Source: Paramesorhizobium endophyticum (GTDB lineage: Bacteria > Pseudomonadota > Alphaproteobacteria > Rhizobiales > Rhizobiaceae). Taken from it: 64,000 bases of DNA. The notes beneath the pieces are model-generated. The model did not search any database. It was given only the letters and a program-made list of their open reading frames with translations, and was not told where the DNA came from. How positions within the stretch are numbered: position 1 is the stretch's first letter; every line of letters starts with the position of its first letter. The stretch lies in the NCBI RefSeq assembly GCF_014640615.1, contig NZ_BMHH01000021.1:1-64000 (forward strand), read 5' to 3'. A program made the translations under genes and the position numbers. Below are positions 10,687 through 19,630 of the stretch, piece after piece.

Positions 10687-10730
10687 TAGGGACTTCCGCA
10701 TCGAGGCGGATGCCCAACCGGAGAGCGACG

Positions 10731-11453
10731 ATGACCGAAAGCAAGGATCAGACCTTGCACCAGCGTATTCTGAGCGAGATCGAGGGCCGCATCGTGTCTG
10801 GCGAATGGCCGCCGGGATACCGCATCCCCTTCGAGGTGGACCTGGCCCAGCAATATGGCTGTTCGCGCATGACGGTGAACAAGGTGCTGACCCTGCTCGC
10901 CAAGGCCGGACTGATCGAGCGACGCAGGAAATCCGGCAGCTTCGTCATCCAGCCGCAGGCCCAATCTGCCATTCTTGAAATCCACGATGTCCAGGCCGAA
11001 GTGCAATCGCTGAAGCTCGCCTATTCCTATTCCATCTCGAAGAGGGCGAACCGGAAGGCGAGGGCGGAGGACCGGCTCCGGCTGGACTTGCCTGCCGGCT
11101 GCTCGGTTCTGGAAATCGTCAGTATCCACCATGCCGGCGCAAAGCCGTTCTGTCTGGAGGAGCGGCTGATCAGCCTCGCCACCGTTCCAGAAGCCGCCGA
11201 TGTTGATTTTACAGTGATGGCGCCCGGGCCATGGCTGATCAATCAGGTGCCGTGGAGCACGGCCGAGCACAAGATCCACGCGGTCTGTGCCAGCAGGGAG
11301 GCCGTCGCGGCATTGGACATACCGAAGAATACGGCTTGCCTGGTTGTCGAGCGCCGCACGTGGAGCAGCGCGGGAGCGGTCACGCATGTGCGCTTTACCT
11401 ATCCCGGCGACCGGCACACACTTGTGGCGCGGTTTACGCCCGCATCGCAATAG
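10731..11453 (+). CDS. hutC: Histidine utilisation repressor, GntR/HutC family
   Basis: A 240-residue transcription factor with an N-terminal winged helix (QYGCSRMTVNKVLTLLAKAGLI, about residues 35-60) and a C-terminal UTRA ligand-binding domain from about residue 95. HutC repressors bind the hut promoter and leave it when urocanate is present. ATG 10731 follows GGAG by about nine bases. It is probably co-transcribed with hutF, so the repressor regulates its own synthesis. Its 3' end faces a second repressor of the same family, only 18 bases away. Confidence 0.92.
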   Translation: MTESKDQTLHQRILSEIEGRIVSGEWPPGYRIPFEVDLAQQYGCSRMTVNKVLTLLAKAGLIERRRKSGSFVIQPQAQSAILEIHDVQAEVQSLKLAYSYSISKRANRKARAEDRLRLDLPAGCSVLEIVSIHHAGAKPFCLEERLISLATVPEAADVDFTVMAPGPWLINQVPWSTAEHKIHAVCASREAVAALDIPKNTACLVVERRTWSSAGAVTHVRFTYPGDRHTLVARFTPASQ

Positions 11454-11455
11454 TT

Positions 11456-11466
11456 CCATATACAAC
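11456..11466. promoter_or_regulatory. TTGTATA-type half-site between convergent repressor genes
   Basis: CCATATACAAC, which reads GTTGTATATGG on the other strand, lies in the 18-bp gap between hutC and its convergent paralogue. It shares the TTGTATA element with the other candidate HutC-family sites. Being between two 3' ends it has no obvious promoter to control and may be coincidental. Confidence 0.2.
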
Positions 11467-11471
11467 TCGTT

Positions 11472-12227
11472 TTACTCTTCAAGCACCCGTCCGGTGCGCG
11501 CTTCCAGCCGATAGCGATTGCCGGGATAGACGAGACGGGCGATTGAGACGATCTGATTGGCCGACCATGTGCGGCGGCGGATCGTCAGGCAGGGCTCGGT
11601 TTTCAGAATGGTCAAGAGTTTGCACTCCCATGGCTGGGGCATCGCGGCCTCGACAATGTGTTCGGAGCCGCTCAGCGGTGCTGCAGTGGTCAGATAGGCG
11701 TTCGGTGTCAGTGCCGTGAAATTCTGCGCGAGATAGGCGGGGGCGGCGTTGGGATGGACGAAGCGATCCTCGATCTGCACCGGCACCCCATTTTCGCTAT
11801 GCACGATCAGCGAATGAAAAACCGGCGCACCGATTTCCAGATCGAGCGCGTCGGCAATCTCGGGAGAGGCGGTTTCCTGGGCCAGAACGACAACGGAGGC
11901 CTCATGGGCATGGCCGCGTTCCGCAATCTCGTCGGCAATGTTGCGCACCTCGAAAAGCGCCGAAGTGCCCTTACGCTCCGCAACGAAGGAGCCGACCCCC
12001 TGGATGCGCACGAGTTCGCCTTCATTGGCCAGTTCGCGCAACGCCCGGTTGGCGGTCATTTTGCTGACGCCAAGCTCGGAGACCAGTTCGTTCTCTGAGG
12101 GAACCCGGTGCTTGGGCGGCCATTCGCCGCTGTGAATGCGATCCAGGATGGCCTGCTTGACGCCCATATACAGCGGGGTGCTGTCGTTTTCCGCCAGTTC
12201 GCGTTTCATCTCGCCGGAGCGCTTCAT
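11472..12227 (-). CDS. Second HutC-like GntR-family repressor
   Basis: A 251-residue GntR/UTRA regulator. The winged helix (SELGVSKMTANRALRELANEGEL) is near residues 50-72 and the UTRA domain fills the C-terminal half. It resembles HutC, with the shared phrase SGEWPP before the helix-turn-helix, but is clearly a separate paralogue. It is divergent from the amino-acid ABC operon at 12419 and most likely controls it, responding to histidine, urocanate or a derivative (inference). ATG 12227 starts MKRSGEMKR; an internal ATG six codons later is possible. Confidence 0.85.
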   Translation of the reverse strand: MKRSGEMKRELAENDSTPLYMGVKQAILDRIHSGEWPPKHRVPSENELVSELGVSKMTANRALRELANEGELVRIQGVGSFVAERKGTSALFEVRNIADEIAERGHAHEASVVVLAQETASPEIADALDLEIGAPVFHSLIVHSENGVPVQIEDRFVHPNAAPAYLAQNFTALTPNAYLTTAAPLSGSEHIVEAAMPQPWECKLLTILKTEPCLTIRRRTWSANQIVSIARLVYPGNRYRLEARTGRVLEE

Positions 12228-12266
12228 TGCCTATTCCTTTTGCATCAACGCAGATCGCCTTATTAA

Positions 12267-12317
12267 TTGACTTTCCCCTTGCATATCATAAAATATTTCA
12301 TATGGTACCCTATACAA
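12267..12317 (+). promoter_or_regulatory. Sigma-70-like promoter with overlapping repressor site for the ABC operon
   Basis: TTGACT (12267-12272) and TAAAAT (12289-12294) are separated by 16 bases and form a good vegetative promoter facing the binding-protein gene. Immediately downstream, 12304-12317 contains GGTACC followed by CTATACAA, whose complement begins TTGTATAG. This matches the TTGTATA element of the hutI/hutF palindrome and would block transcription if occupied by the divergent GntR protein. ATG 12419 has AGAGGAG as its ribosome binding site. Confidence 0.5.
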
Positions 12318-12418
12318 CCTTCCGAGCCATTCGAATTTCAGATTGGATCGGACAAGCCGGCGAAGATCGGCTCATATTGCTTGCAAAAGCCAATCAACAT
12401 CCAGAGGAGAATACATCG

Positions 12419-13261
12419 ATGAAATTCAGTGCAATCCTTCTTTCCGGCGCGCTTGCCCTTTCGGCATTCGCGACCCCGGCGCTTGCCAAAAACTGGAAGA
12501 CAGTCACAATCACGCTCGAAGGCGCCTATGCGCCGTGGAATTTAACCAATGCCGATGGCACGCTCGGCGGCTTCGAGCCGGAACTCGCCAAGATCCTGTG
12601 CGAGCGCGCCAAGCTTGAATGCACGCTCGTCGCCTCCGACTGGGACGGGATGATCGCGGCGCTCAATGCGGGCAAATTCGATGTAATCATGGATGCGCTG
12701 TCGATCACCGACGAACGCAAGAAGGTCATCGACTTCACCATTCCCTATGCTGCGACGCCCGCCGCCTTCGCAGCCGCCAAGGACAGCCCGCTCGCCAATG
12801 CCGCCGGCACGGGAACGACGATCACGATGACGCCCGGCCAGACCGGTGTAAAGGAGATCGATGCGCTGAAAGCGGCCTTCAAGGGCAAGACAATCGGCAT
12901 CCAGGCATCGACCGTCTATGCCAAGTTCGTCTATGATAATTTCGGCGACATCGCTACCATCCGCGAATACAAGACCGGCGGCGACCGCGACATCGATCTG
13001 CAAAATGGCCGTATCGATCTAGGCTTCGACGACGCGGTCTATTTCGCCAACTCGTTCGCCGCCGCAAAAGATACGCTTGCCTTCACCGGCCCGGAAATCG
13101 TGGGCTCAATCTGGGGTCCGGGCGAAGGTCTGGGCATCCGCAAGGCCGATACCGACCTGCGTGACAAGTTCAACGAAGCGATCAAATCGGCCCTTGCCGA
13201 CGGCACCGTGAAGAACCTTTCCATGAAGTGGTTCAAGATGGATGTCACGCCGGTGAAGTGA
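12419..13261 (+). CDS. Polar amino-acid ABC transporter, periplasmic binding protein
   Basis: A 280-residue type 3 (SBP_bac_3) solute-binding protein of the histidine/lysine-arginine-ornithine class. A signal peptide ends in ATPALA at about residue 23. GAYAPWNLTNADGTLGGFEPEL is the usual ligand-pocket start and DGMIAALNAGKFDVIMDALSIT follows. It is exported and delivers its amino acid to the two permeases encoded after the 206-bp palindrome-rich gap. The neighbouring HutC-like repressor and ammonia-lyase paralogue point to histidine or a modified histidine as ligand (inference). Confidence 0.9.
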   Translation: MKFSAILLSGALALSAFATPALAKNWKTVTITLEGAYAPWNLTNADGTLGGFEPELAKILCERAKLECTLVASDWDGMIAALNAGKFDVIMDALSITDERKKVIDFTIPYAATPAAFAAAKDSPLANAAGTGTTITMTPGQTGVKEIDALKAAFKGKTIGIQASTVYAKFVYDNFGDIATIREYKTGGDRDIDLQNGRIDLGFDDAVYFANSFAAAKDTLAFTGPEIVGSIWGPGEGLGIRKADTDLRDKFNEAIKSALADGTVKNLSMKWFKMDVTPVK

Positions 13262-13269
13262 GGTGTCTG

Positions 13270-13389
13270 CGCCCTTCACCCTCATGGTTCGAGGCTCGCT
13301 CCGCTCGCACCTGACCATGAGGATGAAGGGCGCAGTGCTCGCAGTAGCCCTCATCTTCCTTAGGTGCGAGCGGAGCGAGCCTCGAACCA
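13270..13389. repeat. Compound palindromic element
   Basis: Two overlapping inverted repeats. Arms 13270-13289 and 13314-13333 (GCGCCCTTCA..CATGGT type) match with one mismatch over 20 bases. Arms 13285-13312 and 13362-13389, containing GAGGCTCGCTCCGCTCGC, match perfectly over 28 bases. The two hairpins are mutually exclusive because they share 13285-13289. Sequences of this wording are common intergenic repeats in rhizobial genomes. Between a binding-protein gene and its permeases it could lower downstream expression or protect the upstream mRNA. Confidence 0.8.
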
Positions 13390-13401
13390 CGAGGACGCGT
13401 G

Positions 13402-13429
13402 GAGCAATTCCAAAAAATGGGAAATGCTC
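13402..13429. repeat. Short GAGCATTTCC-type palindrome
   Basis: Arms GAGCAATTCC (13402-13411) and GGAAATGCTC (13420-13429) pair with one mismatch around an 8-base loop. This resembles a small dispersed palindrome frequent between genes in Rhizobium and Brucella relatives. It sits directly after the larger compound palindrome and 38 bases before the permease start. Confidence 0.55.
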
Positions 13430-13467
13430 TACTATGACGCCCTAAGAGCCCACGGGGAGCGATTAAC

Positions 13468-14193
13468 ATGGCAACCTTGGAACTGCTCGGATTCGGCGCG
13501 ACGGGATGGGGTGCGTTACTGCTTGCAGGTACGCTGATGACGCTTGCCGTGACCGTGACTGCGCTCGCCATTGGCGCGGTGCTGGGGACAATCGTCGCCT
13601 CCATGAAGCTCTCCGGCAATGTCCTCCTCGCGATGCTGGGCAATCTTTATACCACCGTCTTTCGGGGCGTGCCGGAACTGCTGATCATCTATCTCATCTA
13701 TTTCGGCGGCTCGTCGGCGGTCACGGCGATTGGCAAATCAATGGGCTATGACGGCTTTCTCGGCTTGCCATCCTTTGCCGCCGGTGCGTTTGCTGTGGGG
13801 ATCATTTCTGGCGCCTATCAGGCGGAGGTTTTTCGTGGCGCCTATCTCGCTATCGCAAAAGGCGAACTGGAGGCCGCACTTGCGATCGGCATGCATGGCG
13901 GCATGCGCCTGCGCCGCATCATCGTGCCGCAGGTGTTGCGCTTCGCCCTTCCGGGCCTCGGCAACGTCTGGCAACTCAGTCTCAAGGATTCGGCACTGGT
14001 TTCCGTCACCGGCCTTGCCGAACTGATGCGCACGACCCAGGTCGCGGCTGGTTCGACGCGGCAATATTTCCTTTTCTTCATCGTCGGCGGTTGCCTCTAT
14101 CTCGTGCTGACAGGCTTCTCCGACCGGGTCTTCAACAGCGCCGAGCGACGGGCAAATCGCAGCCTGCCGGCCTCAAGCATCGGCAAGACGTAA
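13468..14193 (+). CDS. Amino-acid ABC transporter permease, HisQ type
   Basis: A 241-residue inner-membrane permease with about five hydrophobic helices. The cytoplasmic EAA loop reads EVFRGAYLAIAKGELEAALA and continues to RRIIVPQVLR. FRGVPELLIIYLIYFGG is the HisQ-type helix. It pairs with the next gene product to form the channel of a polar amino-acid importer. It starts 206 bases after the binding-protein gene, separated by palindromes, and lies 10 bases before its partner. Confidence 0.9.
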   Translation: MATLELLGFGATGWGALLLAGTLMTLAVTVTALAIGAVLGTIVASMKLSGNVLLAMLGNLYTTVFRGVPELLIIYLIYFGGSSAVTAIGKSMGYDGFLGLPSFAAGAFAVGIISGAYQAEVFRGAYLAIAKGELEAALAIGMHGGMRLRRIIVPQVLRFALPGLGNVWQLSLKDSALVSVTGLAELMRTTQVAAGSTRQYFLFFIVGGCLYLVLTGFSDRVFNSAERRANRSLPASSIGKT

Positions 14194-14203
14194 GGATCGG
14201 GTC

Positions 14204-14896
14204 ATGGATTTCGCCTTTTTGACGCAAACGATGATCACACTGCTCAAAGCCGTGCCGACGACGCTGCTGCTGTTCTTTCTGTCCATCTTCTTCGGCGGGC
14301 TTCTTGCTCTCGTCATCGTCTGGATGCGGGTTGCCGGCAATCCGGTGCTGTCGGCGTTCGCCAAGGGTTATATCTTTGTCTTTCGCGGCTCGCCGCTCCT
14401 GATTCAGATGTTCCTGGTTTTTTACGGGCTCGCCCAGTTCGGCTTCATCCGCCATTCTTTCCTCTGGCCGTTCTTGCGTGAGCCCGTCATCTGCGCAGTG
14501 CTCTCGCTGGCGCTTTGCACAGCGGGCTACTCGGCTGAGATTTTCCGGGGTGGTATCCGCGCGGTTTCGCCTAGCGAGATCGAGGCGGCGCGTTCCATCG
14601 GCATGTCCGGTTTCCTGCTGGTGCGGCGCATTATTGCACCCATCGCATTCCGCCATGCTTTGCCGGCCTATTCGACCGAGATCGTGCTGATGATGAAATC
14701 GACGGCGCTCGCCAGCCTTGTCACCGTCTGGGAGGTCACCGGCGTGGCGCAGCGGCTGATATCGCAGACTTACCGCACGATGGAAGTTTTCCTCTGCGCG
14801 GCGATCATCTATCTCGTTTTGAACTTCATCATCCTGCAGGCGATGAGCCTACTCGAATATCGGCTCTCCCGACATCGCCGCGCCATTCCGGTATAA
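14204..14896 (+). CDS. Amino-acid ABC transporter permease, HisM type
   Basis: A 230-residue partner permease. It has the family phrase FRGSPLLIQMFLVFYG and an EAA loop EIFRGGIRAVSPSEIEAARS continuing to the conserved arginine-rich end. Heterodimer partner of the preceding HisQ-type protein. Coding continues 36 bases later with the ATPase, so the set is one transcription unit. Confidence 0.9.
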   Translation: MDFAFLTQTMITLLKAVPTTLLLFFLSIFFGGLLALVIVWMRVAGNPVLSAFAKGYIFVFRGSPLLIQMFLVFYGLAQFGFIRHSFLWPFLREPVICAVLSLALCTAGYSAEIFRGGIRAVSPSEIEAARSIGMSGFLLVRRIIAPIAFRHALPAYSTEIVLMMKSTALASLVTVWEVTGVAQRLISQTYRTMEVFLCAAIIYLVLNFIILQAMSLLEYRLSRHRRAIPV

Positions 14897-14932
14897 ATAA
14901 ATTTGGCCGCATAAATAAATTTTGGAGCAACC

Positions 14933-15709
14933 ATGCCAGGCGTCACCCGACTTTCGGTTCGCAACATTCGCAAGAGCTTCGGCGCGCACGAGGTGCTGCG
15001 AGGCATTTCGCTGGATGCAGCTGACGGTGACGTGATCTCGCTGCTCGGCGCTTCCGGTTCCGGCAAATCGACGTTTCTGCGCTGCATCAACCTGCTGGAG
15101 ACGGCGAGCGACGGGCAGATCGTCGTTGACGGCGAGGAAATCCGCATGGTGCATAAGGGTGGCGTGAGCCGTCCCGCGAGCCAGAAACAGGTGGACCATA
15201 TCCGCTCCGAACTCGGCATGGTGTTCCAGACTTTCAATCTCTGGTCCCACATGACGATCCTGCAGAACGTGATCGAAGGGCCTGTCCATGTGCTGAAGCG
15301 CCCGCGTGCCGAATGTATCGCCGACGCCGAGGCGCTGCTTGAAAAGGTTGGCATTGCCGACAAGCGCCATGCCTATCCGGCCCATCTCTCCGGCGGCCAG
15401 CAGCAGCGCGCGGCGATTGCGAGAGCGCTGGCCATGAAACCGAAGGTGATGCTGTTCGACGAGCCGACATCGGCGCTCGATCCAGAACTCGTCGGCGAAG
15501 TCCTGCGCGTCATGCGGGCGCTGGCGGAAGAGGGCATGACCATGCTGGTCGTGACCCACGAGATGAGCTTTGCCCGCAACGTCTCGAACCGTGTCGTCTT
15601 CATGCGCGAAGGGCTGGTGGAAAGCAGCGGCACCCCGGATGAGATGTTCGGTCCCAATGCGTCGCCGGCCTTCCGGCAGTTCACCGGCTATTTCGGTGCC
15701 CCGCAATGA
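14933..15709 (+). CDS. Amino-acid ABC transporter ATPase, HisP type
   Basis: A 258-residue ATPase. Walker [11 protein letters not shown]-loop region [13 protein letters not shown], signature [15 protein letters not shown], Walker [15 protein letters not shown] and switch histidine in VVTHEMSFA are all intact. It energises import by the two preceding permeases. Its TGA overlaps the ATG of the ammonia-lyase paralogue (ATGA), coupling transport to that enzyme. Confidence 0.93.
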   Translation: MPGVTRLSVRNIRKSFGAHEVLRGISLDAADGDVISLLGASGSGKSTFLRCINLLETASDGQIVVDGEEIRMVHKGGVSRPASQKQVDHIRSELGMVFQTFNLWSHMTILQNVIEGPVHVLKRPRAECIADAEALLEKVGIADKRHAYPAHLSGGQQQRAAIARALAMKPKVMLFDEPTSALDPELVGEVLRVMRALAEEGMTMLVVTHEMSFARNVSNRVVFMREGLVESSGTPDEMFGPNASPAFRQFTGYFGAPQ

Positions 15710-17198
15710 CCGTCACTATCGAGACAGTCTTGATTTGGCGCGATGTGGCGCGCGTCGGCGATGGAGAGGCGCTGGCATTATCCGAGGCCGCTTGGGATCG
15801 CGTAGCACATGCCAACCGCATCGTTGAGCGGATCGTCGAGACAGGTATTCGCGCCTACGGTGTCAATACCGGCGTCGGCGCGCTTTCGGACACGGTTGTT
15901 GATCGCGCCTCGCAGAGCCAGTTATCGCGCAACATCGTGCTGAGTCACGCATGCGGCGTCGGGGAGCCGCTACCCCTCGTGAAGTGCGGGCCATCATCGC
16001 CGCCCAAATCGCCAATTTCGCACATGGCCATTCCGGCGTGCGACCGCAGATTATCCGTCATCTGCTGGCTTTCATCGAGAACGATACCATTCCCGACATA
16101 CCAATGAGGGGATCGGCGGGGTATCTTACGCACAATGCGCATACAGCGCTGGTGCTGATCGGTGAGGGCAGCGCGGTCGTGAAGGGCCGGCGGCTCAACG
16201 GGCGCGAGGCGCTGGCGGCTATCGGCCTTAAACCGCTGGTGCTGGGCGCCAAGGAGGGGCTCAGTCTCGTCAACGGCACGGCCTGCGCCACCGGGCTTGT
16301 CGCCATAGCACTCGCCCGCACGGAGCGCCTGCTGGACTGGGCCGATGCGATTGCCGCGCTGACGCTGGAGGCCGCTGGCTGCCAGATCGCAGCCTTCGAC
16401 GAGGCCGTGCTGGCGTTGCGAACATCGGAGGGGATTGCACATGTCGGGGCATCGCTTCGCAGGCGGCTTGCCGGAAGCGGTCTCGTGAAAGCTGCTCTCG
16501 GGCGGCGTACACAGGATGCGTTGAGCCTGCGTGCGATTCCGCATGCCCATGGGACGGCCCGCGATGTTTTCGACAATTCCGCCCGCATCGCCAATCAGGA
16601 GCTTGCCTCCGTCACCGACAATCCGGCGGTTTCGGGCACGCCGGATAATCCAATCGTCTCGTCGCAGGCGCATGCCGTGTCACCGGCGCTGGGCCAGTCC
16701 GCCGATAGCCTCGCCATCGCGCTGGCGCAGATTGCGGCCATGAGCGAGCGGCGCATGGACAGGCTCGTCAATCCACTCGTAAGTGGGCTACCGCCTTTCC
16801 TGGCAAGCGGCGCAGGCAGCTATTCCGGTTTGATGATCGCGCAGTATACCGCCGCCGCGCTCAGCAACGAGAACCGCCGGCTCGCAGTGCCCGCTTCTAC
16901 CGATGGCGGAGTGACATCCGGCTTGCAAGAGGATTTTCTTGCGCATCCTACAGCGGCGGTCAACAAGCTGCTCTCCGTCATCGACAATTGTGAATATATC
17001 CTGGCAATCGAACTAATGGCGGCGGCACAGGCCCATGATTTCCTCGTTCGAGTAGCAAGCCGCGCGCCGGGGACGGAGATGATCCATGCGTTTGTACGCG
17101 GCCATGTTTCCCACTATGCCGACGACCGGCCACTCCATGGCAACATCGAAGCGCTACGAAGCCTGATCCGCGATATCGCGCCGCCTGTAATCAGTTGA
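15706..17198 (+). pseudogene. MIO-less histidine ammonia-lyase paralogue, frameshifted
   Basis: Two frames together give about 497 residues of HAL/PAL superfamily protein. The first (from ATG 15706) reads to HACGVGEPLP and the second continues from PREVRAIIAAQ. The break is in the CCCC run at 15973-15976; one more C would restore L-P-P-R-E-V. Conserved blocks are YGVNTGVG, LVNGTACATG, ASVTDNPAVSG and LQEDFLAHPT. Where true histidase has [11 protein letters not shown], this has GSAGYLTHNAH, with three fewer residues and no Ala-Ser-Gly, so MIO cannot form. MIO-less relatives include ergothionase, which eliminates trimethylamine from a histidine betaine. That role is a hypothesis. Over 400 intact codons after the break suggest a recent mutation or a sequencing error. 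Confidence 0.8.
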
Positions 17199-17209
17199 AG
17201 GAACTGGAA

Positions 17210-18373
17210 ATGACAGCTCAATTTGATGTCGCCGTCATCGGTCTTGGCGCGATGGGAAGTGCGGCGCTTTCTTTCCTTTCGGCGCGCGGGGTCAAGGCAA
17301 TCGGCATTGAGGCCCACCATCCCGCCCATGCGTTAAGCTCGTCGCATGGCGACAGCCGGCTTATCCGGCTTGGCTATTTCGAGGACCCGTCCTACGTGCC
17401 GCTGTTGAAGCGGGCCTATCTCAACTGGCGGGCGCTGGAGATGCGGTTGAGGAGCGATATCCTGACCGAGACCGGCGTATTGCAGATCGGCAAGCCTGCG
17501 AGCAAAATCGTCGCCGGCACGCGCGCCTCCTGCGAGCTGCATGGTTTGGCCTATGAGGAACTCGACCGGGCGGAGATGGCGGCGCGCTTTCCGGCCTTCC
17601 AGCTCGATGCCGACGAGATCGCCATTTTTGATCCGCGCGGCGGCTATCTGCGCCCTGAAGCGGCCATCGCCGGTTATTTGAAGCTTGCTGCGGAGGATGG
17701 CGCGGTTTTGCATTTCGGCGAGAAGGTCAGCGCGATAGAGCCTGACGATGCCGGTGTCACCGTCGTTTCCGCTGAGGCCCGCTACTGGACTAAGAAGGTC
17801 ATCGTTTCGACCGGCGCGTGGATTGCCGAACTGGTGCCAACGCTCGGGCAGGCTGCCCAGCCGATCCGGCAGGTCGTCGCCTGGTACCAACCGAGCGATG
17901 GCTTCGTGACGGAGCCTGCGCGCATGCCCTGCTTCCTGCGCGATGAGGGGGAGGGTGGCTCCTATTTCGGTTTCCCTGCAATCGGCGTCGATGGCGTCAA
18001 GGTCGGGCGGCACGCGCATTTCAACGAGCCACTCGATCAGAACCAGCCGAACCCACCCGTCAACGACGTGGATACGGCGCTTCTCGACAGTTTTACGGCC
18101 AAGCGCCTGCCAACCGCAGTGGGGCAGCGCGTCAATGCCGTCACCTGCCGATACACAATGCTGCCCAGCGAAGATTTCCTGATCGATCTTCTGCCGGGCG
18201 ACCCGCGTATCGTCGTCGCGTCACCCTGTTCCGGCCATGGCTTCAAGTTCGCCAGCGTCATCGGGGAAATCCTTGCTGATCTAGCGCTCGACGGCGGCAC
18301 GGCGCTGCCAGTCCAGGCGTTCTCGTTTGCCGCCATGGAAGATTTTCTCGCCAAGCGGGCCGTAATTGCCTGA
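17210..18373 (+). CDS. FAD-dependent amine oxidase, sarcosine oxidase/N-methyltryptophan oxidase type
   Basis: A 387-residue D-amino-acid-oxidase superfamily flavoprotein. The nucleotide-binding motif VIGLGAMGSAALS is at the N-terminus. VTCRYTMLPSEDFLID, near residue 310, contains the cysteine that anchors FAD in monomeric sarcosine oxidase and N-methyltryptophan oxidase, and SGHGFKFASVIGE follows as in those enzymes. It should oxidise a secondary N-methyl amino acid, releasing formaldehyde and peroxide. ATG 17210 follows GAAGGA and starts 11 bases after the lyase gene. In this operon an N-methylated histidine derivative is a reasonable substrate (inference). Confidence 0.85.
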   Translation: MTAQFDVAVIGLGAMGSAALSFLSARGVKAIGIEAHHPAHALSSSHGDSRLIRLGYFEDPSYVPLLKRAYLNWRALEMRLRSDILTETGVLQIGKPASKIVAGTRASCELHGLAYEELDRAEMAARFPAFQLDADEIAIFDPRGGYLRPEAAIAGYLKLAAEDGAVLHFGEKVSAIEPDDAGVTVVSAEARYWTKKVIVSTGAWIAELVPTLGQAAQPIRQVVAWYQPSDGFVTEPARMPCFLRDEGEGGSYFGFPAIGVDGVKVGRHAHFNEPLDQNQPNPPVNDVDTALLDSFTAKRLPTAVGQRVNAVTCRYTMLPSEDFLIDLLPGDPRIVVASPCSGHGFKFASVIGEILADLALDGGTALPVQAFSFAAMEDFLAKRAVIA

Positions 18374-18525
18374 AGAGATTTCGCTGGCTTGGGCGCGCTA
18401 AAGCCTTTGCCGATCAATTGCTTTCAAAGGGCGGCCCAGCAGACAATACTGCGGTGCCTGAGTTGCTTGGCTGAAGTGAGAGACCCGTCATGTCGGCGTC
18501 GGCGTAGGGCGCTCTCACCGTCTCC

Positions 18526-19548
18526 TCACCCTGCGCTTTCACGCGGTGACGTCGTACTTTCGCGGAGAATCAGGTCGACTGGCCATAATTCATGGATGTC
18601 CTCCACCGCACGTCCAGCGACAATCTGCAGAGTGAGTTCGGCACAGCGCACACCCGCCGCACGCATAGAGGACCGCGTCGCGGAAAGGGACGGCGCCATA
18701 TTCTCGGCCGTCAGGAAAGGGAACACGTCATCATGCGCGATGACCGAGACATCCTGTCCCACGGTTAGCCCGAGCGAGCGCACGGCTCTATAGACACCGA
18801 GCGCTGTCATCGTTGAACCAGCGACGATAGCGGTCGGCCGGTTTGCACGCTCCAGAAAGGAACGAGCATGGCGAAAGCCGATTTCGTCGGTAAATTGATC
18901 GCACACTATCAAATTGGAATCGACGGCCAGACCGCGATCCCGGAAAGCCGCGCGAAAGCCATGCTCTCGATGGATCGAATAGGTTCTGCCGCGTACACCG
19001 TTGATCATCGCGATGCGCCGATGTCTCAGATCGAGCAGGTGTTCAGTGGCTTTGCGTGAAGCGCCTTCGTTGTCAATGTCGAGCCAGGCGTAGACCTGCT
19101 CGGTTTCGGACCGACCGTGGACCATGAAGGGCAGGCCAAGGCTGTTCAGAAGTTCGATCCGGGGATCGTTGGGGCGCGGCGAATGAATGATGACCGCATC
19201 TACCCGCCGGCTTTCGAACAGGCGACGATAAGCCTGCGTTTCGTCTTCATCATTGTCGGCCGCAATCGGCGTGACGACAATATCGGTATCGGCTGATTCC
19301 AGGCGCTGTGCCAAACCCGTCATGAACTCGGAGAAATGATATTCCGAACGCCCCATCATGAGCCCGATCGCGCCCGCCCGCCCGGTCTTCAACCGCACAG
19401 CATTGACGTCGGGGCGGTAACCAAGTCTCCGGGCTTCGCTCACAACACGAGCGCGCGTGGCTTCACTGACTTCTGGATATCCACTCAGCGCGCGGCTGAC
19501 GGTGGTTACAGAAAGTCCCAGTTGCTGTGCGAATTCACGAAGTTTCAT
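18526..19548 (-). CDS. thuR: LacI-family repressor of the trehalose operon
   Basis: A 340-residue LacI-type repressor. The helix-turn-helix and hinge helix (LREFAQQLGLSVTTVSRALSG) occupy the first 25 residues and the periplasmic-binding-like sugar domain the rest. It is divergent from thuE, the arrangement known for thuR in Sinorhizobium meliloti, where it controls thuEFGKAB. Two near-identical operator-like sites lie in the shared 238-bp promoter region. Named by position and family. Confidence 0.85.
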   Translation of the reverse strand: MKLREFAQQLGLSVTTVSRALSGYPEVSEATRARVVSEARRLGYRPDVNAVRLKTGRAGAIGLMMGRSEYHFSEFMTGLAQRLESADTDIVVTPIAADNDEDETQAYRRLFESRRVDAVIIHSPRPNDPRIELLNSLGLPFMVHGRSETEQVYAWLDIDNEGASRKATEHLLDLRHRRIAMINGVRGRTYSIHREHGFRAAFRDRGLAVDSNLIVCDQFTDEIGFRHARSFLERANRPTAIVAGSTMTALGVYRAVRSLGLTVGQDVSVIAHDDVFPFLTAENMAPSLSATRSSMRAAGVRCAELTLQIVAGRAVEDIHELWPVDLILRESTTSPRESAG

Positions 19549-19630
19549 CGGACGCCTTCTTTGTCGATTAAATCAATGAACGATGGAGTGGAAATGCGCA
19601 ACGGGAGAACGTCTATCCGCCAAATATTTT

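Noticed and set aside
12227-12418. Long N-terminal extension of the amino-acid binding protein starting at 12227
   Set aside because: The extension would cover the divergent promoter, and the signal peptide begins at ATG 12419 after a good ribosome binding site.
15706-16107. Short independent gene for the first frame of the lyase paralogue
   Set aside because: Its first 85 codons match the N-terminus of the HAL family, and the rest is out-of-frame noise. The true continuation is in the frame from 15951.
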